64,000 nucleotides of DNA. Origin: an uncultured Dehalococcoidia bacterium (GTDB taxonomy: Bacteria > Chloroflexota > Dehalococcoidia > Lucifugimonadales > Lucifugimonadaceae). Positions 1-7,740 of the stretch are shown here, piece after piece. The DNA lies in NCBI GenBank assembly GCA_958295935.1, contig OY282385.1, forward strand, positions 1,364,001 through 1,428,000, in the 5' to 3' direction. Both the position numbers and the translations under genes were made by a program. Position 1 is the stretch's first letter. Each line of letters starts with the position of its first letter. The notes below the pieces were generated by a model. The model worked only from the letters and a program-made list of their open reading frames with translations, ran no database searches and was not told where the DNA came from.

Positions 1-1320
1 AATTGCACCCGCTAGTGGAATGAGCCGCCGGGTGTTGCGGTTGGCCCCCGATCTCCCATCGGTTAAAATATCCGCCAGATGCCGCACCTCTCTGTCCGTG
101 TTGCGGTTGGCCCCCGATCTCCCATCGGTTAAAATCGCGGTTCGTATGACCCGCAACGGCGCCCCGTTGCGGTTGGCCCCCGATCTCCCATCGGTTAAAA
201 TCAAGATGACAGACGAAAAGTACCCCTTCTAGTTGCGGTTGGCCCCCGATCTCCCATCGGTTAAAATGCCCACGACGCTGGCGACGAAGGTCCGACTGTT
301 GCGGTTGGCCCCCGATCTCCCATCGGTTAAAATCATCGGCTTGCGTGATGTACGCCGGCCTTGGTTGCGGTTGGCCCCCGATCTCCCATCGGTTAAAATA
401 TCTCACGAACGCTATCTATTGCTCACGCAGTTGCGGTTGGCCCCCGATCTCCCATCGGTTAAAATGATTCACTGCACAGGGCAGTAGGGCCTACGGTTGC
501 GGTTGGCCCCCGATCTCCCATCGGTTAAAATGGAAATCCGTATGACTCGTATCGAGTACTAGTTGCGGTTGGCCCCCGATCTCCCATCGGTTAAAATAAC
601 GTCACTGCGGAAAGCTGTGCTGCCAAGTTGCGGTTGGCCCCCGATCTCCCATCGGTTAAAATCTTCGCGCGCTCTAGGGCTTGCACCGCGCGTTGCGGTT
701 GGCCCCCGATCTCCCATCGGTTAAAATCATCGTCGAGGGCTTCGTCGAGCACGTGCAGTTGCGGTTGGCCCCCGATCTCCCATCGGTTAAAATCGCAGGC
801 AAGCTTTACCATGTCTTGTGGAGTTGCGGTTGGCCCCCGATCTCCCATCGGTTAAAATCGACGGCGTAGGGCATCCCCTGCACGTGCAGTTGCGGTTGGC
901 CCCCGATCTCCCATCGGTTAAAATTTAAGGCATCGAACACGTTCAAAGGTTGCGGTTGCGGTTGGCCCCCGATCTCCCATCGGTTAAAATCGAAGATTGC
1001 ATAGATCACTCCTTCTTTGTGTTGCGGTTGGCCCCCGATCTCCCATCGGTTAAAATCTGCACCCGTACACGTGCAGCGGCGCCCCTGTTGCGGTTGGCCC
1101 CCGATCTCCCATCGGTTAAAATCAGCCAACCCTTCTTGGTGTTCCCGCAAACGTTGCGGTTGGCCCCCGATCTCCCATCGGTTAAAATGTCACGCTTGCG
1201 CAGCCACCAGCGTAGGCCGTTGCGGTTGGCCCCCGATCTCCCATCGGTTAAAATTCGCCAGTTGACCTGTATCGACCTGGGACGGTTGCGGTTGGCCCCC
1301 GATCTCCCATCGGTTAAAAT
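1..1320 (+). CRISPR. Type II-C CRISPR array, 20 full repeats, open at left edge
   Basis: Twenty identical 36-bp repeats start at 34, 100, 166, 232, 298, 364, 430, 496, 562, 627, 692, 758, 823, 889, 955, 1021, 1087, 1153, 1219 and 1285. Each begins GTTGCGGTTGG and ends ATCGGTTAAAAT. Bases 1-3 (AAT) match the end of a further repeat, so the array continues to the left. The spacers are 30 bp, except three of 29 bp at 598-626, 663-691 and 794-822. The repeat can fold CCGAT/ATCGG around a CTCCC loop. The GTTG...AAAAT orientation resembles Neisseria and Campylobacter type II-C repeats. I infer that crRNAs are read on the plus strand, towards the convergent cas operon. The 21-nt anti-repeat at 5976-5996 ties this array to the cas9 locus. 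No visible repeat is degenerate, including the one nearest cas2. Confidence 0.98.
1292..1320 (+). promoter_or_regulatory. Promoter-like element inside each CRISPR repeat (last copy shown)
   Basis: Repeat positions 8-13 read TTGGCC (4/6 to the -35 consensus TTGACA). Positions 31-36 read TAAAAT (5/6 to TATAAT). The spacing is exactly 17 bp. Since all 20 repeats are identical, each carries the same element, and transcription would begin a few bases into the following spacer. Repeat-borne promoters that give processing-independent crRNAs are known from Neisseria type II-C arrays. Activity here is inferred from sequence only. Confidence 0.5.
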
Positions 1321-1330
1321 ACACCGACTG

Positions 1331-1361
1331 CCGGGCCGACTTGAAAACAAGTTCGGCCCGG
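1331..1361. terminator. Hairpin between convergent CRISPR array and cas operon
   Basis: CCGGGCCGA (1331-1339) plus CTTG (1340-1343) pairs with CAAG (1348-1351) and TCGGCCCGG (1353-1361) around an AAAA loop, with one bulged T at 1352. That gives 13 base pairs. It lies 11 bp past the last repeat and 37 bp past the cas2 stop, where transcripts from both sides meet. Neither side has a T-run, so it may be a bidirectional block or an RNA-stabilising end rather than a classical intrinsic terminator. Confidence 0.5.
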
Positions 1362-1397
1362 TAGCCCGGATCCCGCAGAAAAACGGCGCGCCAGACA

Positions 1398-1724
1398 TCA
1401 GAACAGCGCAAACTGTTCCGGATTTTTGTTGGTCGGCTGCCGCCGAGGGCCGTCGAAACTGACGATATTCTCGTACTGCTTATCGGTGAAGTAGAGGATC
1501 TGTACGTTGCCGGAGTCCGGCAAAGCCCCCTGCACACGCCTCGTGTAGACCTCCGTCTGCTCCTTGCCCGCGCAGAACCGCATGTACACCGAAAGCTGGC
1601 ACATGCCAAAGCCCTGATCCAGCAGAAATTTGCGGAACTTCATAGCCGCCCGGCGCTCCTTCTTCGTGAGAACCGGGAGGTCGAATATGACCATCATCCA
1701 CATCAACCTGTAGCCGGATAGCAC
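1398..1724 (-). CDS. cas2: CRISPR-associated endonuclease Cas2 (type II-C)
   Basis: Cas2 forms the Cas1-Cas2 integrase that inserts new spacers. The chosen start is GTG at 1724, giving 108 aa. An AGGAG at 1732-1736 sits 7 bases upstream, and the protein then opens with the typical Cas2 strand MWMMVIFDLPV, which carries the metal-binding Asp. Further family features are FRKFLLDQGF, SVYMRFCAGKEQ and FTDKQYENIVSF. The frame is open further upstream to 1838, but that extension lies inside cas1 and does not look like Cas2. ATG at 1703 is an alternative start. It follows cas1 by 10 bp and is the last gene of the cas operon, ending 78 bp from the array. Confidence 0.93.
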   Translation of the reverse strand: MLSGYRLMWMMVIFDLPVLTKKERRAAMKFRKFLLDQGFGMCQLSVYMRFCAGKEQTEVYTRRVQGALPDSGNVQILYFTDKQYENIVSFDGPRRQPTNKNPEQFALF

Positions 1725-1734
1725 AGGCCATCTC

Positions 1735-2646
1735 CTAATCCCCCACTTGGACAAAGCCCGTGAGCGGCCGTTCAGGGAAAACGTATGCCGGCTCGCCGCT
1801 CTCGAACGATTTTGCGATTGATTGCACAGCGCGCTCAATACACGTTTGAAACGGAGTTATGCCTCTATCGGTAGCCACGTCGCTTGTTAGAACCTGTGCG
1901 AGGGCGCGTTTCGCCTCCGGGCTAACCTCCGAGTGGCCCGCATTGACCAGCCGGACCACTACGTAGTCGACCATCGGCCTAAAGGGCTCCATGAGGTCGT
2001 CGACGAGGCACATGGAGTTGGCCCGATTGCTGTGGTGAATGCCGATTGACGGGTGCAGACCGGTGGCCACCACCGCGCGGGCCACTGCGCTCCTCAGCAC
2101 TGTGTAGCCGTAGTTCAGGAAGGGATTCGGCCCGGCGCCGTAGCGATTGCGCCTGAAGTCTCCTCCAAAGAGAAGGGGCCAATACCGACGCGCCGCTTGC
2201 GCCTCCACGTTGTCCGGATCCCCCGACCTCACCCGTCGAATCAGCGCATCAAAGCCGCCCGAGGGCAGCTGCAGCAACTCCAACACGTTCTTCTGCTGTT
2301 CTATCTTCGCCCTTACCACGGCCTGCCACAGCCGTTTGCATAGCGGTTTCGACGCCTCCAACTGGCTGCGCATCCGCAGGGCCTGGACGTGGTGCCCTTC
2401 CAGCGGCCATAGCCACGCCACCGGCACATAATTTGGACCGCACAGCACCACAGCCGCTCCCCGCTTGGCGAGCTCTGTCATGAGGCTGTTGGAGTAGGTG
2501 AGCCCTCGGGCGTTGCAAAGCAGGACACCGATGTCGTCGAGAGGAACCCTACCCTGCTCAACGCCATCGTCGGACACCGTCATGAAGCCGCGCGAACGCG
2601 CCAGGTGACGGCCATCGCTCGCGACCTCTATGACGCGGCCTATCAC
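1735..2646 (-). CDS. cas1: CRISPR-associated integrase Cas1 (type II-C)
   Basis: The 303-aa length is normal for type II Cas1. An N-terminal beta domain (about 1-80) is followed by the helical catalytic domain. The expected metal ligands are visible: Glu148 in DNVEAQAARRYW, His204/205 in GIHHSNRAN and Asp217 in LVDDLMEPFRP. The ATG at 2646 overlaps the cas9 stop in an ATGA arrangement, which implies translational coupling. Cas1 integrates prespacers together with Cas2, and in type II systems Cas9 and tracrRNA also take part in PAM-aware acquisition. All catalytic residues look intact, so adaptation could still work even if Cas9 is damaged. Confidence 0.95.
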   Translation of the reverse strand: MIGRVIEVASDGRHLARSRGFMTVSDDGVEQGRVPLDDIGVLLCNARGLTYSNSLMTELAKRGAAVVLCGPNYVPVAWLWPLEGHHVQALRMRSQLEASKPLCKRLWQAVVRAKIEQQKNVLELLQLPSGGFDALIRRVRSGDPDNVEAQAARRYWPLLFGGDFRRNRYGAGPNPFLNYGYTVLRSAVARAVVATGLHPSIGIHHSNRANSMCLVDDLMEPFRPMVDYVVVRLVNAGHSEVSPEAKRALAQVLTSDVATDRGITPFQTCIERAVQSIAKSFESGEPAYVFPERPLTGFVQVGD

Positions 2647-5600
2647 GCTCCGGTTTTCTGTGGTCCAGGGTCCCGGACGCGCCCGATCTCGTCTACACCC
2701 ACCTTGCGGAAACCAAGCTCCTGAAGTTTTTTAGCAGAATATTTTTCCTCCCTCATGCCCGGTTCCTTTTTCCTTATGCGCTGATCGACGTTAGCTTCGT
2801 TATGATCGTCCATCACTACCAAACTTCCATCCCTCCTACTTGTCCACATCTTCCGTACACGCACGATACGGCGTTCGGGCCCCTCGCCCAATGCGCCCAT
2901 GTCGTTGATCTGCAACCTCATGAGCCGCTTTGCATACGGATCAGGACGAAGTTTCGCGGCGTCGAACCCGGGCTGATTGGCTTCGAAGGTTGTCGCCAGG
3001 ACCATCTCCCACTTCCCATCAGCAGGCATTCTCCAGACCTCGGCGAATTCGTTGCCCCCAGGCAGGTAGCCCTTGTACGGCTCTCCTCCGATAGCCCGCT
3101 TGATGGGTATGACGCGCTGCTTGTCGAGAAGCCGGACGCTCCGCACTTTTTGGCGCTTTTTGCCTATAAGAACTCCATCGGTCTTTGCACGCTCGGCGAA
3201 CTTAGCTTTTACACGCTTGGCGAACTCGGCGGGGTTAGCTTCCCCTTCCTGAGACTCTACCTCTTCCCACAGGCGCAGCAGGGCTTTCCGCAGTACCGGA
3301 TCCTGTATGGATTCAGACTTCAGGTCCTTTTTCTTTAACCTTCCCAACGACTTTCGGACCACTACCTTGTAAGAACCGTCTTCCATAGGCTTGATAGGCT
3401 GGATCAGCCCGTAAGCTGTCTCCTCGTGCAGTTGGCGGGTGGTCTTGCCCTTTTTGCCGCGAGTTCCATGGTCCGGCTTATAGGAGACCACCATGCGGTC
3501 GAGATAGAGTTTTAGCTGGCTGCGGTTGAACCCGTCCCACGGAGGCGGAGCCAGTTTGGCCAATCTCTCCTCCGCGTCGTAGTGTCCAGATCCAACGGCC
3601 TTTGCGAACTGCTGGAGCAGCCCTTGCGTGGTGTTCGCCACGACGAATGCGTCTATGGCGTGGTGGCGGTGGTCGTTACGCGTCTTGCGTTGCGTTTCAC
3701 CGTTCTCCGATTTACTCAACATCCCCTCAATCCCCCATCCGTAGCGGAGCAGCGAGGTCATACGGCCAGGTATGACGCGCACCCGCTGCCTGCCCTCTGT
3801 CTTCTCATCGTACAAATGGGCGAGATAGGTTCGAGCAGTGCGGGACAGGTAGCGTGTCTCGTTGAGTTGACGGTCAAGAAACTCACTTTCATCTTCGAAC
3901 CGTTCCATAGCGTCCTTCTCGAAACGCCAACTTTTTCCACGAGGCAACTTGGCGGCTCGTGCGCGAATCGCCTCATAGTCGTAGTCGCCCGGATTGTGTC
4001 CGAACGCTTCGTACGGTGACCGGTCGCCTTTGACCCGGTTGGCATAGGCTACGCAGATCACCTTGTTGTTCATCGAGTCATCCAAGGTCCGCCTCGGGAG
4101 GATGTGGTCAATCTCGGTCTGGTTAGAGACCACCATCTCGCAGCTGAGAGTCTTTCCGGTATATGGACATAGCCGCGCCTGAGGAGGACCCTGTTCCTCC
4201 CACAGGCGCAGCTTGCGCAGCGTATCTGCTGTTGGACGAATCTCCATCGACTCAAGCATCTTCGTAAAACGTTTGTTGTCATCCGCGCCCTTCCGCTGGC
4301 GAGCCTCGTAATCGAGTCGTTGTTCTCGGTTAGATTTCAGATCCCGGGCCAGCTCGACGACGATCTCTTTGGGCTTGCCGTAGACCTCGATAAGCCGGTT
4401 GACGACGCGCCGAAGCTGTCCCAGGCCAATATGGACGGTGGGGTTGGGGATGCGCCCATAGCAGGCCTGTTCTCCGTCCTTCTCCGGGTCTTTCGTCCGG
4501 TCGGCTCCCACCACGTCGCGTTCCAGTACCTCGCCATAGTAGGGCAACTGCTCGTGAGCCTCGGTGTTGCGGAAGTCGGAGTGATGGGGGTATCCGGCCG
4601 CTACGACGGCGTCCGAAAACACGCATCCCCTTTTCAGGTGGGGAAGCAGCTTTTCAATGGCCTTTTTACTCAGGTTTCCGTAACCGCTCGGCAGCGAGAT
4701 CTCAGAGACGGCCTTGGCCTGCGCGTCGTTCAGCCCCCACTCATCTTTAGCCTTTTGGCGGACGCACTCAGGATCCTCAACGTCGATCAGGAATTTTGCG
4801 ATCTCGTTGCGTTTATCAAATGAAAAGTCGAACCAGCGTTGGCCGAAAGTCTCCTGCGCTCTATTGTTTTTCGCGTTCTTCTTCGTCAGCTTGGCGGTGG
4901 TCTCGTCTCCCTTTATTTCCTTGCGGCCGCCGCTGGCCAAGTTAAATACAGTTTCCGCGGGCAGCCCCAAGTCCCGTGTGGGTTTAGCATTTTCATTATC
5001 TTTCTTGCGTAGCTTAATGCTCTTACCGGAGCGCAGACGCTTCAGGGCGCGTTCCCTTTCACCTTCATCCAATGGCCGCTCAGGATCTGAATCAACCCGC
5101 ACTTTGAGGTTGTTGACCTCCTGGAGCATCCGGAACTCCTGCCAGACCGGCAGGCCTTGGCTGCTCGCTTCTTACCAGGTTCGAATTGACACAATCCCGG
5201 ATCGACCGGCTTCAGAGGCCGCTGGAAGAAGATGTGGTTTTTCAGCGAGTCCCACTGCTCGTCGCTGAGTGAGTGATGCGGCGATTGCGCTTTACGTATG
5301 ACGTCGAACTCGTCCGCGTACAAGGCCCGGTCAGGATAGAGTTCCAGACCCGGCCGCGCTCGGACGGGTTCGCCCTTCTCGTGAAGCTTTGCCAGAAACT
5401 CTCCCAAGGTGCGAGCTCCGCTCTCGTCAATCGACTTGCGCAGCGCGTCTATCGCCTTCCTGAAGTCGCTTTCATCGTCGCCGGCCATCTTGCGGTTCGA
5501 TTTGAAGCCGCGACGCTGGTTCAGGTGGAAAAGGGCGCGTCCCAGCTCGTAGGGATCGAGTGGGTGGTCAAGCGCACGCGCACGCAGCTTGTAAGGATCT

Positions 5601-5914
5601 AATCTCGCCAGCGCAGCGCGCTCATCCTTGTCCGCCGGCATCAGACCGTATTCGACAAGCTCCCCCAGCAGGTCGCCGCGGCGCTTCAAATAGCGGTCTC
5701 GCCGGCGGCGTTGGCCGCGTGCAAGGCGACGGGCGACCGCGTTGGAGGTCTTTGATTGGGGATCGCGCCCGTCAGGGAAGATGCGGACGCCCATGTCCAG
5801 GATTCCGCACGGGTTGCCGTCCTTATCGAGGTTTATCCCGGCCCAGCCGATGGAGTTGGTGCCAAGGTCAATCCCCAACCGGTAAACCGCATCGTTGTCA
5901 ATCTTCATATCCAT
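2643..5914 (-). CDS. cas9: Cas9 endonuclease, type II-C, split by a one-base frameshift
   Basis: Two frames together make one Cas9 of about 1090 aa. The first frame starts at ATG 5914 (GGAGG 6 bp upstream) and has RuvC-I with Asp16 in GIDLGTNSIGWA, then the arginine-rich bridge helix (about 62-87). It leaves the family sequence after RAAKA near 5156. The second frame resumes at LPVWQEFRMLQEVNNL. Adding one C at 5151-5156 (GCCTG to GCCCTG) restores RAAKALPVWQEFR. Numbered as restored, RuvC-II is Glu520 (EIVVELARD), HNH is Asp602-His603 (EIDHILP) with Asn616, and RuvC-III is His751 and Asp754 (HHAIDAF). All nuclease residues are present. The lesion is in the recognition lobe and needs a -1 shift. 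I see no standard slippery heptamer, so it is either a real mutation or an assembly error. It is the first gene of the cas operon. Confidence 0.93.
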
Positions 5915-5917
5915 CCG

Positions 5918-5946
5918 TTGCCTCCGTGATTAGTGTATGGTACATT
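5918..5946 (+). promoter_or_regulatory. Putative tracrRNA promoter
   Basis: TTGCCT at 5918-5923 and TACATT at 5941-5946 are separated by 17 bp, each matching 4 of 6 consensus bases. The predicted start, near 5953, lies about 15 bases before the anti-repeat. The element overlaps the cas9 translation-start region on the other strand, so tracrRNA and cas9 would be transcribed divergently from the same short interval. Confidence 0.4.
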
Positions 5947-5952
5947 CAATAT

Positions 5953-6061
5953 GGTCTAAGGCGTACGGTTTTTGTCCGATGGGAGATCGGGGGCCAGCCG
6001 TTAACAAGCCTTATGGCAAAAAATCTGAGAGCGTCCCGTCCTAACCGGCGGGCGCTCTCTG
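5953..6061 (+). ncRNA. tracrRNA with anti-repeat
   Basis: The anti-repeat spans 5968-6005. Bases 5976-5996 are the exact 21-nt reverse complement of the repeat core, with mismatches towards both ends. Next come a small nexus-like hairpin, GCC-TTAT-GGC (6008-6017), and an A-run (6018-6023). A strong hairpin follows: GAGAGCG plus CCCG (6027-6038, bulged T at 6034) against CGGG plus CGCTCTC (6049-6059). This order (anti-repeat, nexus, terminal hairpin) is that of type II-C tracrRNAs. It is encoded opposite to cas9 and immediately upstream of it. The terminal hairpin has no T-run, so the 3' end is uncertain. It should pair with each crRNA repeat and recruit Cas9. Confidence 0.85.
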
Positions 6062-6161
6062 CGCGTCTAGAGGATCCACGCCTCGACCGGGGCGGCTGCA
6101 CGGCAACCTCGTCGGCAATGACGCAGAAGTCGGGAAGGCGCAGGAGCACGGCGCGAGCCGC

Positions 6162-6461
6162 TTACTCCACCACCTCGAATATCTCCGTCGAATGCGTCTC
6201 GGCCAGCAGCGGGTATATCTGCTCGAACACGCCGGTGATGCCGGGCGTGCGCCTCACAGCCCCGCGGGACGCCTCGTAAGAGACGACGTCGGGCCACGAT
6301 TGCTCAGTCTGAACCGCTCCGTGCTTGCCGTGCCAGCCCCGCATGACCACTGGCCTCTCAAACCCGGCCTCGGCCATGGCGTCAGCGGCCTGACGCACCA
6401 GCCCAAGCAGACGTGCGCCCCTGCCGGGCAACGGTAGATACGTCCTTCTCACGATGATCAT
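6162..6461 (-). CDS. Small conserved protein, probable dimeric alpha/beta-barrel (ABM/NIPSNAP-like)
   Basis: This is a 99-aa protein. It opens with MIIVRRTYLPLPGRG, then a helix (LLGLVRQAADAMAEAGF), a strand pair (RPVVMRGWHG, GAVQTEQSW) and a second helix ending in EVVE. That pattern matches small ferredoxin-like dimeric barrels such as the ABM or NIPSNAP groups, often stress or degradation accessory proteins. The ATG at 6461 is the only reasonable start. It lies alone between tracrRNA and a transporter on the same strand, with a 215-bp gap upstream, so no partner can be named. The fold is inferred from pattern only and no function is assigned. Confidence 0.6.
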   Translation of the reverse strand: MIIVRRTYLPLPGRGARLLGLVRQAADAMAEAGFERPVVMRGWHGKHGAVQTEQSWPDVVSYEASRGAVRRTPGITGVFEQIYPLLAETHSTEIFEVVE

Positions 6462-6676
6462 CTTCTGGCCTTTCTACAAAGGGCTGCCTACGTCCTCGCC
6501 CGCTGCCAATTTTCTCCAGCCCTGCTTACACCACGGCGGAGGATTCGTCCAGTTTGCCGGCAAGCCCCTGAGTCTCACCCCTTGAGATAAAGACCAAACG
6601 GGATGAAGTCCTCGATTGCCTCGGCGCACCGCTCGGAGCATCCAGACGTGTTCTCGTCGCCACAGACCCACCCACT

Positions 6677-7585
6677 TCAGGCAAGGGCTATCAACACCAC
6701 ACCCGCCACCACGGAGGCGGTCGCGAACGCCTTGATTGCCAGGTCGGAGCGTCCCGTGTCCTCGTCCAGCAGTTCCTTCGAGAACTTGCTCAGCCCAATG
6801 GCCCCGGCCAGCACAAATACCGGCCGCGATCCCACCACGGCGCTCACAAGCGAGATCGGGCCGTTCGATATCGCCAAAAGCATAAGCAGGTTGCCCACGA
6901 ACGGCCCCAGTCCATCGTTGAGACATATCGCAGCGGCGCGGCGTGGAGAACGCATAAAACCGTAGAGGTCCCTGAAGGTGTCCACCCGAAGAAACGGAAA
7001 ACTCATCACCGAGGCCAGGCCAATCCCTCTGAAGGCCATCAGGGACCACACCGATTGATCTTCAGACGCCTCCTTTAGCAACAGTTGCCCCATACCGATG
7101 ATGATTGCGCTGGCAAGGATGGCCAAAAAGATGGGCCGCAACCCAAAGCTATTCCCGAAATCCCTTACCCGGACCGATACCGCCGCCGCACCCGATACGA
7201 CGAGCGCTATGGCGATCCAATGAATGGCGGTCAGCGACTCGCCGAGCACAAAGACGGCCATTATCGCCACTACCACCGGCGAAGTGTGCCAGACCGGAGC
7301 CACTCTGGAAACTTCCTCGCGGGTGAGGGCCCAGAACATCACCATCAGACCCGCGCCCCAACAGAATCCGCCGCCGAAGCCCTCCAGCGCTGCCCTCAAA
7401 GAGACGTCTACCGGAGGGGCCACCGCAAAGATTAGAAGCGCAGTACCGAACTGAGTGGCGCCCGTGAAGAAGTAGTACGCGCTAAGACGGATACGCAGGC
7501 GCGTCAGGATCAGCTTGTCGCCGATTGTTACACAGGCGTAGACGGCGGTACTGCTGACGGCTGGAATGATCCAGGCCAGTTCCAT
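6677..7585 (-). CDS. EamA/DMT-family transporter
   Basis: This inner-membrane protein has about ten hydrophobic helices and 302 aa, the usual size for the drug/metabolite transporter superfamily. It shows the two-fold EamA repeat. The first half begins ELAWIIPAVSSTAVYACV. The second begins after RVRDFGNSFGLRPIFLAIL. The first-half segment APVWHTSPVVVAIMAVFVLGE and its counterpart ISLVSAVVGSRPVFVLAGAIG are both present. I chose ATG 7585 over TTG 7591 because GAGGG lies about seven bases upstream of the ATG. The substrate is unknown. It stands as a single gene with 155 bp upstream to the giant surface-protein gene. Confidence 0.85.
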   Translation of the reverse strand: MELAWIIPAVSSTAVYACVTIGDKLILTRLRIRLSAYYFFTGATQFGTALLIFAVAPPVDVSLRAALEGFGGGFCWGAGLMVMFWALTREEVSRVAPVWHTSPVVVAIMAVFVLGESLTAIHWIAIALVVSGAAAVSVRVRDFGNSFGLRPIFLAILASAIIIGMGQLLLKEASEDQSVWSLMAFRGIGLASVMSFPFLRVDTFRDLYGFMRSPRRAAAICLNDGLGPFVGNLLMLLAISNGPISLVSAVVGSRPVFVLAGAIGLSKFSKELLDEDTGRSDLAIKAFATASVVAGVVLIALA

Positions 7586-7740
7586 GTGCAACCCTCAGGG
7601 CGCGCCAACTCCATCCGGGCGCTGCCCTACGACTCCATCAAAGCAACCCGCGATAGCTTCCAGCCGCATTACGCTAAAGGAAAGGCGTCCCGGGATAGTC
7701 GAAAGCGTAGGCTAGTAGTCTAACGGTAAGTCCGGCTCGT

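Noticed and set aside
1-1320. Self-targeting spacers
   Set aside because: I saw no spacer matching elsewhere in the window by eye; a full-genome search was not possible.
20-1462. Short open frames across the CRISPR array on both strands
   Set aside because: They simply translate the identical repeats and carry no gene signals.
6580-6679. Possible TGA readthrough of the EamA gene into a short Cys-containing extension
   Set aside because: The 30-codon open stretch could easily be chance; I saw no selenocysteine element or family match.
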